Positions 16,915 through 24,466 of a stretch of 64,000 bases of DNA are shown here, piece after piece (position 1 is the stretch's first letter; each line of letters begins with the position of its first letter). The stretch is from Arcobacter sp. CECT 8983 (GTDB lineage Bacteria > Campylobacterota > Campylobacteria > Campylobacterales > Arcobacteraceae): positions 62,001 to 126,000 of the forward strand of contig NZ_PDKF01000024.1 of assembly GCF_004118855.1 (NCBI RefSeq), given 5' to 3'. The notes under the pieces were generated by a model, which saw nothing but the letters and a program-made list of their open reading frames with translations, searched no databases and had not been told where the DNA came from. Position numbers and translations under genes: made by a program.

Positions 16915-16930
16915 CTATTATTTATAGTTA
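16912..16930. terminator. Small convergent hairpin
   Basis: TAACTAT pairs with ATAGTTA (7 bp) around TATTT, overlapping the stop codons of the TPR gene and lpxK. A/T-rich on both sides. Confidence 0.35.
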
Positions 16931-17865
16931 TTTATATAATTCTCAATAATTTCTAATTTATTTTCATCTTTTAGACGAAGTTCTAGATTCATTAAATATA
17001 CATCTTCTAAATCAAACTTTTGTAATTTTACAAAATCTTTTTCTGTAGTAATTATTGAATAATCTTTATACTTAACTTTTATTTTTTCAATATCATCTTT
17101 AGTAAAAGAGTGATGATCTTCAAATGCTTCCATTATTGTATTTTCTGGTAAAAAATCTAAAAGTCTTTTTGGCTTAGAAATAGCAGTTAATAAAAGTAAT
17201 TTCATAGGTAAAACATCAACATACTTATCATCTTTTGAGAAAGAAACAACTCTTCTAAAATCTCTTCCTTCTTGTAGTTCTAAATCAGCATAAGAATAAG
17301 CCATTTTAGGTTCTCTATATCCACCACTTGGAAGACAAAATATATTTGTAGGTTCTTCTTTAGGTCTTATTAAAATATCAAACTTTTTAATATCATATTT
17401 TGAAAATCCATCATCTAAAAAAACTATTTTACAACCTAACTCTTTAGCCTTTAAAATAGCTTCTTTTCTGTTCTCACTTACAATTACTGTTGCATTTTTT
17501 AGTCTATTTGCTAAAAGCATTGCTTCATCACCACTTGTTTTTACATCTTCTAAAATCTCTCCTTTATTTGATATTATATAAAGACCTTTTGATTCTCTAC
17601 CAAATCCTCTTAATACAACACAAACATCGGTATATTTTTTAGCTAAATGAATAGTAAAAGGAGTTTTACCACTTCCACCTACAATTATATTTCCAATAGA
17701 AATAACAGGAATACCAAACTCTATAGTTCTTGAACTTGCTCTTTTTAAAGCAATAATTAACATATAAAGAAAAGTAATTGGTAATAAAAGAAAAGATATT
17801 ATTTGTTGAAAAGTATTTGGGAAGAAGAGATAATCTTCAACCCATAGGAATATTTTTTGTCTCAA
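16918..17865 (-). CDS. lpxK: Tetraacyldisaccharide 4'-kinase
   Basis: 315 aa membrane-associated kinase that adds the 4'-phosphate of lipid A. An N-terminal hydrophobic anchor (about 17-40) is followed by the Walker A motif VGGSGKTPFTIHL, then LRGFGRESKG, the catalytic-region FLDDGFSKYDI and IVSENRKEA. The start is TTG (17863-17865), leaving 3 bp after the aminotransferase stop. It forms an operon nadE - DegT aminotransferase - lpxK; nadE and lpxK are also neighbours in Campylobacter as far as I recall. Confidence 0.93.
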   Translation of the reverse strand: MRQKIFLWVEDYLFFPNTFQQIISFLLLPITFLYMLIIALKRASSRTIEFGIPVISIGNIIVGGSGKTPFTIHLAKKYTDVCVVLRGFGRESKGLYIISNKGEILEDVKTSGDEAMLLANRLKNATVIVSENRKEAILKAKELGCKIVFLDDGFSKYDIKKFDILIRPKEEPTNIFCLPSGGYREPKMAYSYADLELQEGRDFRRVVSFSKDDKYVDVLPMKLLLLTAISKPKRLLDFLPENTIMEAFEDHHSFTKDDIEKIKVKYKDYSIITTEKDFVKLQKFDLEDVYLMNLELRLKDENKLEIIENYINNYK

Positions 17866-17868
17866 AAA

Positions 17869-19005
17869 TTAAATCCACTCAGCTGCAATCTCAATAATTT
17901 GATCACAAATATAATTAACTTCATCATCAGTTAAACCTGGATACATAGGAATAGATAAAATTTGTTGATAAGAAGTTAATGCAGAACTATATGCAGTAAT
18001 CTTAATAGAGTATTTATTTTTATAGTAAGATAAAAGATGTAAAGGAATATAGTTTAATCCAGTTGCAACTCCTCTTTCTTTTAATGCTCTTGCAAAAGCA
18101 TCTCTATTTCTTGAAATTTTGATAATAAATTGAGTAAAAATATGCTCATCTTTATGTTGAGGAATAGTTACATGTTTAATATCAGATAATCTATCTTTAT
18201 AGATTTTTGCAATTTCTTTTCTTCTTTTTATAAATTTATTAGTCTTTTTTAATTGAGCTAAAGAAAAAGCTGCATCTAATTCAGAGATATCATATTTATG
18301 TCCAATATCAACTACATCATAAATATAGTCTAAGTTTCCAAAATCATCATATGTAGTAGTAATAGCATGAGTTCGTAGAAGTCTTGCTCTTTCTGCTATC
18401 TCTTCATTATTTGTAACAATCATACCTGATCTACTTTCAGAATATTTACCATTTGATGGGTTTGTAGAAAAAATCGTCATATCAGCTCTTAAGCTTCCTA
18501 CAGTTTCATCATTGTATGTTACACCTAATGCACAAGTAGCATCTTCAATAAGAATAATTCCATACTCTTGAGCAATATCATAAATTCTGTCTAAGTCTGG
18601 AGTTTGACCTGCAACAAAAGTTATAATAGCACCTCTTAATTTTTTTGTTTTATTTTCAGCAAGTGCTTTTTCAAACTTATTAACATCGATATTCATATCT
18701 TCTGTATTGATATCAATAAAAATTGGCTCAGCATCAAAGTGTCTTACTACTTCTGGTACATTAACAAAAGAGTTAACAGACATTAAAATCTTATCACCTC
18801 TTTTAAGTTTTATTGCACTAAGAGCTAAGTGAATAGCTGCTGTAGCATTACAAGTAGCAACAGCATATTTAGCACCAACAAAATTTGAAATATTATCTTC
18901 TAATTCAAGTACTTTGTTAGTATCTTTATCTTGTGCTAATACTGCCTTAATTTGATCTAATTCTTCTTCTGCAATTGATGTTTGGTAAAAAGGTATATCT
19001 CTCAT
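17869..19005 (-). CDS. DegT/DnrJ/EryC1/StrS-family PLP aminotransferase
   Basis: 378 aa sugar-aminotransferase fold. Features: substrate-side opening IPFYQTSIAEEELDQIK, CNATAAIHLAL for PLP phosphate binding, ILIEDATCALG, and the probable PLP lysine in NPSNGKYSESRSGMI. The last region departs from the usual TGEGG sequence, though the Lys is kept. Members transaminate keto-sugars for LPS, capsule or flagellin glycans. It is wedged between nadE and lpxK with 1-3 bp gaps, suggesting a surface-polysaccharide or lipid A-linked amino sugar. Substrate unknown. Confidence 0.85.
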   Translation of the reverse strand: MRDIPFYQTSIAEEELDQIKAVLAQDKDTNKVLELEDNISNFVGAKYAVATCNATAAIHLALSAIKLKRGDKILMSVNSFVNVPEVVRHFDAEPIFIDINTEDMNIDVNKFEKALAENKTKKLRGAIITFVAGQTPDLDRIYDIAQEYGIILIEDATCALGVTYNDETVGSLRADMTIFSTNPSNGKYSESRSGMIVTNNEEIAERARLLRTHAITTTYDDFGNLDYIYDVVDIGHKYDISELDAAFSLAQLKKTNKFIKRRKEIAKIYKDRLSDIKHVTIPQHKDEHIFTQFIIKISRNRDAFARALKERGVATGLNYIPLHLLSYYKNKYSIKITAYSSALTSYQQILSIPMYPGLTDDEVNYICDQIIEIAAEWI

Positions 19006-19006
19006 T

Positions 19007-19768
19007 TTAACTCCATTTTATTTTTGCTATTACAGGTAATTTACCCTTAAATGCATTTGCTTTCATTCTATAATTTAATAAATCAATTAGTTTTTCATCA
19101 TAACCTAAAGAAATTAATTCCTCTTTTGTTTTATTTTCATCAACTAAAAACTTTAATACTTCATCCATTTGTGAATAAGAGTACCCTAGTTCCTCTTCAT
19201 CACTTTGACCTTCCCAAAGATCTGCGCTTGGCTTTTTATTTATAATTGAATCTGTTACACCAAGGAATTTTGCAAACTCAAATTCATCACTTTTATACAT
19301 TTCTCCAATTGGATTTATTGCACATGCAATATCACCAAAAATAGTTCCATATCCAAGTAAAAGTTCACTTTTATTTGATGTACCTACTACTATTGAGTTA
19401 TCTCTTGATGAAGTATCATATAAAACAGACATTCTCATTCTAGCACTAAAATTACCTATTCTAAGCTTATCTTCATCCATATTTTGGATATAAGCTTCTA
19501 CCATAGGAGCTATAGATTTTATTTCATATTTTATATTAAATTTCTCACAAAGTTCTACTGCGTCTTCAATACTCTCTTTAGATGAAAATTGAGAAGGCAT
19601 TAACACACAACTCATATTGTCACCAAAAGTTTCTTTACAAAGTATTGCAACAACTGCAGAGTCTAAACCACCTGATAGCCCTACTGTAACTTTAGTTAAT
19701 CCAGTTTTACTAAGTTCTTCTTTCAAAAACTCTTGTAATTGTTCTTTTATATTTTTCCAATTAATCAA
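19007..19768 (-). CDS. nadE: NAD+ synthetase (ammonia-dependent type)
   Basis: 253 aa, the length of NadE without a glutaminase domain. The ATP pyrophosphatase signature SGGLDSAVVAILC, the NaAD/ATP site KSELLLGYGTIFGD, and KKPSADLWEGQSDEEELG are present. It converts deamido-NAD and ammonia to NAD+. The start is TTG (19766-19768) with AAGGA upstream at the right distance. First gene of the nadE-DegT-lpxK operon; a 75-codon gene ends 23 bp upstream. Confidence 0.94.
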   Translation of the reverse strand: MINWKNIKEQLQEFLKEELSKTGLTKVTVGLSGGLDSAVVAILCKETFGDNMSCVLMPSQFSSKESIEDAVELCEKFNIKYEIKSIAPMVEAYIQNMDEDKLRIGNFSARMRMSVLYDTSSRDNSIVVGTSNKSELLLGYGTIFGDIACAINPIGEMYKSDEFEFAKFLGVTDSIINKKPSADLWEGQSDEEELGYSYSQMDEVLKFLVDENKTKEELISLGYDEKLIDLLNYRMKANAFKGKLPVIAKIKWS

Positions 19769-19791
19769 CTTTAATCCTTTGATAATAATTA

Positions 19792-20019
19792 TTATATAGA
19801 ATCTTCCTTTGTTTTTTCATAAATTTCATCTAAATAATCAAAAGTATCTTCTCTAATATTATTTTTTCTTTTTATTAATTGTTCTTTCATTGAAACTAAC
19901 TCTTCTATTTGAAAATACTCAAGAAAGTTAGGGTTAATATCAACATTGTCATCATCATCTGTAGATATTAATAATTTAATATCTTTTATTAGTTCTTCTT
20001 TTGTTTCTTGTTCTACCAT
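19792..20019 (-). CDS. Small acidic protein, unknown function
   Basis: 75 aa, acidic, all soluble, with the motif STDDDDNVDINPNFLEYF and a C-terminal amphipathic helix. No family recognised. It is coupled by a one-base overlap to the Bfd-like gene upstream and is the last gene of a four-gene run (TerB/DnaJ protein, two Bfd-like proteins, this one). That packing makes it a likely real gene; role unknown. Confidence 0.55.
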   Translation of the reverse strand: MVEQETKEELIKDIKLLISTDDDDNVDINPNFLEYFQIEELVSMKEQLIKRKNNIREDTFDYLDEIYEKTKEDSI

Positions 20020-20246
20020 TATTTTATAAACTTATTTGCTATTTCTTCTAAATATAATTCCATTTTTTCTGTTCCAAAGTCTTTTTTACTACTTTGACAA
20101 CATTTACAACATGTACCTGCATCTGTTAGTTTACCTATTTCCTCTATACTTTTTGCATCTCTTTCTTTAATTGAATGTATTACTTCTCCTAAAGTAACAT
20201 GTTTACATTTACATACTTCAAAAGAGTGTGGAAAGCTTTTAGCCAT
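20019..20246 (-). CDS. Bfd-like [2Fe-2S]-binding protein, copy 2
   Basis: 75 aa single BFD-type (Fer2_BFD) domain: CKCKHVTLGEV with CxC, then LTDAGTCCKCCQSSKKDF with the second cysteine group, the spacing that holds a [2Fe-2S] cluster in bacterioferritin-associated ferredoxin and in NifU/nitrite reductase middle domains. Two extra Cys (CCKCC) are unusual. It overlaps the upstream paralogue by 8 bp. No bacterioferritin lies nearby, so the electron partner is unknown. Confidence 0.75.
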   Translation of the reverse strand: MAKSFPHSFEVCKCKHVTLGEVIHSIKERDAKSIEEIGKLTDAGTCCKCCQSSKKDFGTEKMELYLEEIANKFIK

Positions 20247-20469
20247 TTAATACCTCATTTAATATAGTTTTACAATAAATTTTCTTTTTAATTTTTCCAA
20301 AGTCACCTTCTGAGAAGATACAATGCCTACATTCAGTTCCAGCTTTTGTAACTTCTTGTAAATCTCTCAAAGATTTTACATTTTTATTTTCAATTGAGTC
20401 TATAATATCACTTATAGAAACTTTCAAACAGTTACAAACCTCATAATCCAAAGAAAACTCTTTTAACAC
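20239..20469 (-). CDS. Bfd-like [2Fe-2S]-binding protein, copy 1
   Basis: 76 aa paralogue of the next gene, with the same frame: YEVCNCLKVSISDIIDSIE, then LQEVTKAGTECRHCIFSEGDFG, giving CxC ... CxxC, the classical BFD cysteine set. Parallel residues such as the YEVC/FEVC start, AGT and DFG show a tandem duplication. It begins directly after the TerB/DnaJ gene (adjacent stop and start). Confidence 0.75.
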   Translation of the reverse strand: MLKEFSLDYEVCNCLKVSISDIIDSIENKNVKSLRDLQEVTKAGTECRHCIFSEGDFGKIKKKIYCKTILNEVLNG

Positions 20470-21225
20470 TTATATTCCCCTATGTTTTTTTATTATTTCA
20501 TAGGCTTCATTTATTTCTTGAAGTTTTCTTGTTGCTTCATCAATAATATCTTGGCTTTCCCCTCGTCCAGCTACGATATCTGGATGATGTTGTTTAACAA
20601 GTTTTCTATATTTTTTCTTTAAAATATTATTATCATCACTTTCACTTGCTTCTAAAACTTCATATGCCTTTTCTAAAGATAAAGTTTCATTTGCTTTTTG
20701 TTCTCGATAGAAACTCTCAAATTTATTAACAAGATTTTCAAAATCTGCTTTTTTTACTTGTAAAGCATTTGAAATATCTTCTGTAATCATAAATTCAGTC
20801 TGTGAAAACTCTTTATCTATAAATGCCAAGTTTAAAAGGTATTCTACTATTTTAACACGCTTTTGGTAGTCATGTTTTGTTATTTTGTATAATTTTTCAC
20901 ATATATTAATAGTATTATCAAAACTCTCTTTCTCTTTTTGGTATATCTCTTTTAGCTTTTCTCTAATATCTTCACTATTTTCAAAATGTCTTGAAATATC
21001 ATTGAAAGTATGTTTTAACATTTCTGCTTCAAGTTCACTTACTTGTCCATCTGCTTTTGCAACTTTTGCCATAAGAGCTATTAAAAGACCCGCTTCATGA
21101 TTCATTAAATCACCAGTAAATTTCTCTTTTACATTTAACTTAATATTTTCAAACTTTTCTGTTTTGTAGTTTTTTGCAATAAAGTATAATACTATTCCTA
21201 CAAATAGTAAAAAAATTAATTTCAT
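20470..21225 (-). CDS. Membrane-anchored TerB-like / DnaJ-domain protein (DjlA-like)
   Basis: 251 aa. An N-terminal TM anchor (about 2-17) is followed by a TerB-like helical domain (about 45-150, LIALMAKVAKADGQVSELEAEML) and a C-terminal J domain (about 185-250) with KLVKQHHPDIVAGRG containing the HPD that stimulates DnaK. The organisation matches DjlA co-chaperones, although the order and spacing are compact. It starts a run with two Bfd-like ferredoxins, hinting at assembly or repair of an Fe-S or membrane protein. Confidence 0.82.
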   Translation of the reverse strand: MKLIFLLFVGIVLYFIAKNYKTEKFENIKLNVKEKFTGDLMNHEAGLLIALMAKVAKADGQVSELEAEMLKHTFNDISRHFENSEDIREKLKEIYQKEKESFDNTINICEKLYKITKHDYQKRVKIVEYLLNLAFIDKEFSQTEFMITEDISNALQVKKADFENLVNKFESFYREQKANETLSLEKAYEVLEASESDDNNILKKKYRKLVKQHHPDIVAGRGESQDIIDEATRKLQEINEAYEIIKKHRGI

Positions 21226-21318
21226 ATATTTTCCTTATCATTTCGAATAAATAATAGAGAGATTTTATCAAAAATAAGGTAAAATCTTCACCTTTAAATA
21301 GATAATGGAGTATTGTAT

Positions 21319-21759
21319 ATGTTTGGAATGGGTTTTATGGAAATATTTTTAATTGCAATAGTTGCAATTATCGCTTTAGGTCCTGATAAACTACCAACAG
21401 CAATGGTAGAAATAGCTAAGTTTATCAAAAAAATCAAATCAGGTGTTGAAGATGCTAAATCTACACTTGACAATGAATTAAATATTAATGAGATGAAAGA
21501 AGAAGCTGCTAAATATAAAGCTCAAATTGAAGATGCAAAAAATACTCTAAATGTAAAAGAAAATATGAATTTAGATTTAAATAATATCTTAAATGACGAA
21601 AATGAACCTTCTAAAGAAAAAGAAGAATTAAAAGAAGAGCCTAAAGAAGATGAAAATAAAGAACAAGTTTCATTAAAAGAACCAAAGAAAAAAAAGAAAA
21701 AAGATAATAGTAATAAATTTAAAGTAAATTTTGATGAAGAAATTAAGGATGAAAAATAA
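21319..21759 (+). CDS. tatB: Sec-independent translocase subunit TatB
   Basis: 146 aa with one N-terminal TM helix and the TatA/B hinge (FLIAIVAIIALGPDKLP), an amphipathic helix (MVEIAKFIKKIKSGVEDA) and a long charged tail ending in Lys-rich low complexity. It recruits twin-arginine signal peptides with TatC. I choose ATG 21319: GGAG lies 8 nt upstream, whereas the alternative TTG at 21313 is only 2 nt from it. It is followed by tatC with a 1-base overlap. Confidence 0.9.
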   Translation: MFGMGFMEIFLIAIVAIIALGPDKLPTAMVEIAKFIKKIKSGVEDAKSTLDNELNINEMKEEAAKYKAQIEDAKNTLNVKENMNLDLNNILNDENEPSKEKEELKEEPKEDENKEQVSLKEPKKKKKKDNSNKFKVNFDEEIKDEK

Positions 21760-22493
21760 TGCTTGATGATTTAAAGCCCCATATAGCTGACCTTAGAAAA
21801 AGGTTAATGGTCTCTGCACTAGCCCTTGGTATTGCATTTTTTGCTTGTTTTTTCTTTTATGAACCTATTTTAGGTTGGATGATGGTTCCAGTTGAAGCTG
21901 TACTTCCACCAAACTCTCAAATGGTAGCAGTAGAGATTCAAGAAACATTCTTTACAGCCCTTAAAGTAGCATTTTTTGCAGGTTTTATTGTTTCATTACC
22001 TGTAATTTTCTGGCAAATGTGGTTATTTTTAGCACCTGGTCTTTATGAACATGAAAAAAAACTAGTTGTTCCTTTTGTATTTTTTGCAACATTAATGTTT
22101 TTAATTGGCTCGTCTTTTGCTTATTATATTGTTGTGCCATATGGTTTTGAGTTCTTAATTAACTTTGGTTCGGCTGTTGTTACGGTATTACCAAGTATTG
22201 GTAAATATGTTGGTTTCTTTACAAAATTATTATTTGGTTTTGGTGTTGCTTTTGAATTACCTGTAATTACATTTTTCTTAGCAAAAATTGGACTTGTTGA
22301 TGATAAAACATTAAAAGACTTCTTTAAATATGCAGTTGTATTGATTTTTATTTTAGCATCACTTTTAACTCCACCTGATGTAATTACACAATTTTTAATG
22401 GCTGGACCACTTATTTTCCTTTATATTGTTTCAATATACATTGCAAAGGTATTTAATCCACATCAACCATTAGATGAAGATGATGAAGAGTAA
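21759..22493 (+). CDS. tatC: Sec-independent translocase subunit TatC
   Basis: 244 aa six-helix membrane protein with the usual N-terminus HIADLRKRLMVSALALG, the periplasmic loop PNSQMVAVEIQETFFTALKVA, FWQMWLFLAPGLYEHEKK and the cytoplasmic LLTPPDVITQ motif. It is the receptor for folded proteins with twin-arginine signals, such as periplasmic Fe-S and molybdenum enzymes. It overlaps tatB by one base and queA by about 20 bp. Confidence 0.95.
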   Translation: MLDDLKPHIADLRKRLMVSALALGIAFFACFFFYEPILGWMMVPVEAVLPPNSQMVAVEIQETFFTALKVAFFAGFIVSLPVIFWQMWLFLAPGLYEHEKKLVVPFVFFATLMFLIGSSFAYYIVVPYGFEFLINFGSAVVTVLPSIGKYVGFFTKLLFGFGVAFELPVITFFLAKIGLVDDKTLKDFFKYAVVLIFILASLLTPPDVITQFLMAGPLIFLYIVSIYIAKVFNPHQPLDEDDEE

Positions 22494-23514
22494 TCTAGAC
22501 CCACTTAAAACTTCTAGCTATGATTATAACCTTCCAAAAGAACTCATAGCTACGAAGCCAGTTTACCCAGCAGACAGTGCAAAACTTTTAGTTTATAACA
22601 CAGAAACTGACACGATAACTCATACAACTTTTAAGTCTTTAATGGATTTTCTTCCTGATAACTTGTCTGTATTTTTAAATGATACAAAAGTTATAAAAGC
22701 AAGAATTTTTGGAGAAAAAGAGTCTGGTGGAAAAATTGAGCTTCTTTTTAATAAGCCTCTTTTTATGGATAGATATTTAGTAATGATTAGAGGAAAGGTA
22801 AAAGTAGGAACAAAATTATTCTTTCCTTTAGATTTAGAAGCTGAAGTCTTAGAAGTAAACGATGATGGAAGTAGAATTGTAAATTTTAAACAAAATGAGA
22901 AAAAACTAGATTTTTTATCATTAGTTGATATCTTAAATGAAATAGGTCATTTACCTCTTCCACCTTATATGAATAGAGAAGATGAAGAAAAAGACAATGA
23001 AGATTATCAAACTTTATTCGCTAAAAATTATGGAGCAGTTGCTGCACCAACTGCATCATTACACTTTACAGAAGAATTATTAGAAAAAATTAATGACAAG
23101 TATGATGTAAATTATTTAACACTTCATGTTGGAGCTGGAACGTTTAAACCAGTTGATAGTGAAGATATTTTATCTCACCCAATGCACAGTGAATACTTTG
23201 AAATAGGAAGTGAAGCTAAAAAATCTTTAGATGAAGCACAAAAAGTTCTTGCAGTAGGAACTACTGTTACAAGAACAGTTGAATACTATGCAAGAACAAA
23301 TAAAATACAAGGGGAATGTGATCTATTTTTGAATCCAGCTAATACACCTATAAAAGTTGATCATTTACTTACAAATTTCCACCTTCCTAAGTCAACATTA
23401 ATTATGCTTATTGCATCATTCGTTGGTTTAGAAAAAACACTAGAAATATATGAAGAAGCCATCAAAGAGAAATATAGATTTTACTCTTATGGTGATGGTA
23501 TGCTTATCATCTAA
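22474..23514 (+). CDS. queA: tRNA preQ1(34) S-adenosylmethionine ribosyltransferase-isomerase
   Basis: 346 aa QueA: DYNLPKELIATKPVYPADSAKLLV, FLNDTKVIKARIFG, PPYMNREDEEKDNEDYQTLFA, GAVAAPTASLHFTEELL and LTLHVGAGTFKPV are diagnostic. It makes epoxyqueuosine on tRNA wobble guanosines. Three in-frame ATGs (22474, 22480, 22483) all lie inside the end of tatC and none has a clear Shine-Dalgarno sequence, so initiation is probably coupled to tatC; the third is closest to the usual family start. RNA element A follows 8 bases after the stop. Confidence 0.93.
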   Translation: MKMMKSNLDPLKTSSYDYNLPKELIATKPVYPADSAKLLVYNTETDTITHTTFKSLMDFLPDNLSVFLNDTKVIKARIFGEKESGGKIELLFNKPLFMDRYLVMIRGKVKVGTKLFFPLDLEAEVLEVNDDGSRIVNFKQNEKKLDFLSLVDILNEIGHLPLPPYMNREDEEKDNEDYQTLFAKNYGAVAAPTASLHFTEELLEKINDKYDVNYLTLHVGAGTFKPVDSEDILSHPMHSEYFEIGSEAKKSLDEAQKVLAVGTTVTRTVEYYARTNKIQGECDLFLNPANTPIKVDHLLTNFHLPKSTLIMLIASFVGLEKTLEIYEEAIKEKYRFYSYGDGMLII

Positions 23515-23522
23515 ACACCTAA

Positions 23523-23635
23523 GCTTTACTCGTAAAGCACTTTAGAATTTGCTTCTTTTAAGAGAAATTCATTTTCTCTGCTAAAAAGAAGATATAAAAC
23601 AAAAGGTCCCTAAAAAAATAGGGACTAATTTTTTA
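23523..23635 (+). ncRNA. Structured RNA element, copy A (three hairpins)
   Basis: Hairpin 1: GCTTT/AAAGC (23523-23538) with loop ACTCGT. Linker CTTTAGAATTTGCT. Hairpin 2 (23552-23591): outer stem CTTCTTTT/AAAAGAAG, a single left bulge A, right bulge GCTA, inner stem AGAGAAA/TTTCTCT, loop TTCAT. A-rich linker AAAAGG. Hairpin 3 (23606-23625): GTCCCTA/TAGGGAC followed by TAATTTTTT, a good intrinsic terminator. The same architecture recurs at 62892-63010 with all stems changed by paired substitutions. It lies between queA and the exonuclease gene, all on the plus strand. It could be a small RNA, a leader/riboswitch of the exonuclease gene, or a repeated intergenic element. I recognise no known riboswitch class. 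Confidence 0.7.
23606..23635 (+). terminator. Intrinsic terminator closing RNA element A
   Basis: 7-bp stem GTCCCTA / TAGGGAC, loop of six A, then TAATTTTTT. The ribosome binding site AAGGAC of the exonuclease gene starts right after it, so termination or read-through could decide expression of that gene. Confidence 0.75.
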
Positions 23636-23647
23636 AGGACTTAAATC

Positions 23648-24385
23648 ATGCCACACTACATACTATTTGACACAGAAACAACAGGAAATCAAGAAGAAGA
23701 TAGAGTAATCCAATTTGGAGCAATGATAGTTGATCAAAAAGGTAAAATTGAAGCATATGATGAGTTTTGTTATTCAGATGTTGAAATTAAAATTGAAGCA
23801 ATGGAAGTTCATAATATCACTCCTGATTTAATAAAAGGAAAACCAAAAGCTACTGAAACTTCTTTTTATAAAAGACTAGAAGAGTTAAACTCTAATGAAA
23901 ACTTTCTAATTGCACATAATATCTCTTTTGATATGGGAATGATAGAAAAAGAAGGTTTTATTAACAGTTATCAAACTATTGATACTTTAAGATGTGCTAA
24001 GCATCTATTTCCAGAAATGCCTTATCATAGATTACAATATTTAAGATATGCTCTTGAGCTATACAAAGTAGAAGAAGCAGAAGCAGCTAAACACAATATC
24101 ACAATTAAAGCCCATGATGCTATTGGTGATGTTTTAGTTATGAAACTATTTTTAACTAAACTTGTAAAAAAATGTAGAGAAATCTACCCAGATTATAATC
24201 CAATGGAAAAATTAGCTGAACTAACTAAAACACCTGTACTACTAAAAAGCTTTAGATTTGGAAAATACAAAAATAAAGAGATTGCAAAAGTAGCACAAGA
24301 AGACCCTGGATATCTAAACTGGATGAGAACAAATATGGATTTAGATGAAGATTTAAAATATACCTTGGATAAAGTTCTAAGTTAG
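23648..24385 (+). CDS. DnaQ-like DEDDh 3'-5' exonuclease
   Basis: 245 aa. Exo I motif FDTETTG with Asp/Glu at the N-terminus, Exo II in FLIAHNISFDMGMI, and Exo III in KAHDAIGDVLV (His and Asp) give the DEDDh set of DNA polymerase epsilon-subunit-like nucleases. About 60 extra residues follow the nuclease fold, including KSFRFGKYKNKEIAKVAQEDPGYLNWM, a short C-terminal module often seen on DnaQ-like proteins (DUF3820-type). Probable role: proofreading or DNA repair trimming. It follows RNA element A closely; ribosome binding site AAGGAC. Confidence 0.88.
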   Translation: MPHYILFDTETTGNQEEDRVIQFGAMIVDQKGKIEAYDEFCYSDVEIKIEAMEVHNITPDLIKGKPKATETSFYKRLEELNSNENFLIAHNISFDMGMIEKEGFINSYQTIDTLRCAKHLFPEMPYHRLQYLRYALELYKVEEAEAAKHNITIKAHDAIGDVLVMKLFLTKLVKKCREIYPDYNPMEKLAELTKTPVLLKSFRFGKYKNKEIAKVAQEDPGYLNWMRTNMDLDEDLKYTLDKVLS

Positions 24386-24391
24386 CACTAA

Positions 24392-24424
24392 ATTTCATTA
24401 AAATTTCATTAAAATTTCATTTTA
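24392..24424 (+). promoter_or_regulatory. Three 11-bp direct repeats before the SNF transporter
   Basis: ATTTCATTAAA, ATTTCATTAAA, ATTTCATTTTA in perfect tandem, ending 6 bp before the -10 box TATAAT. The position over the -35 region is that of a class II activator site, as in PhoB-dependent promoters. Confidence 0.6.
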
Positions 24425-24430
24425 GTTCAC

Positions 24431-24436
24431 TATAAT
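24431..24436 (+). promoter_or_regulatory. -10 box TATAAT for the SNF transporter gene
   Basis: A consensus TATAAT 30 bp before the GTG start, with no recognisable -35 box but three 11-bp repeats in its place. The ribosome binding site AAGGA follows. Confidence 0.6.
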
Positions 24437-24466
24437 TATAACAAATTTTTTCACACAAGGATTATA

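Noticed and set aside
23523-23635. Element A as a preQ1 riboswitch because queA is adjacent
   Set aside because: queA lies upstream, not downstream, the preQ1-I consensus is absent, and the second copy lies before an unrelated lyase gene.
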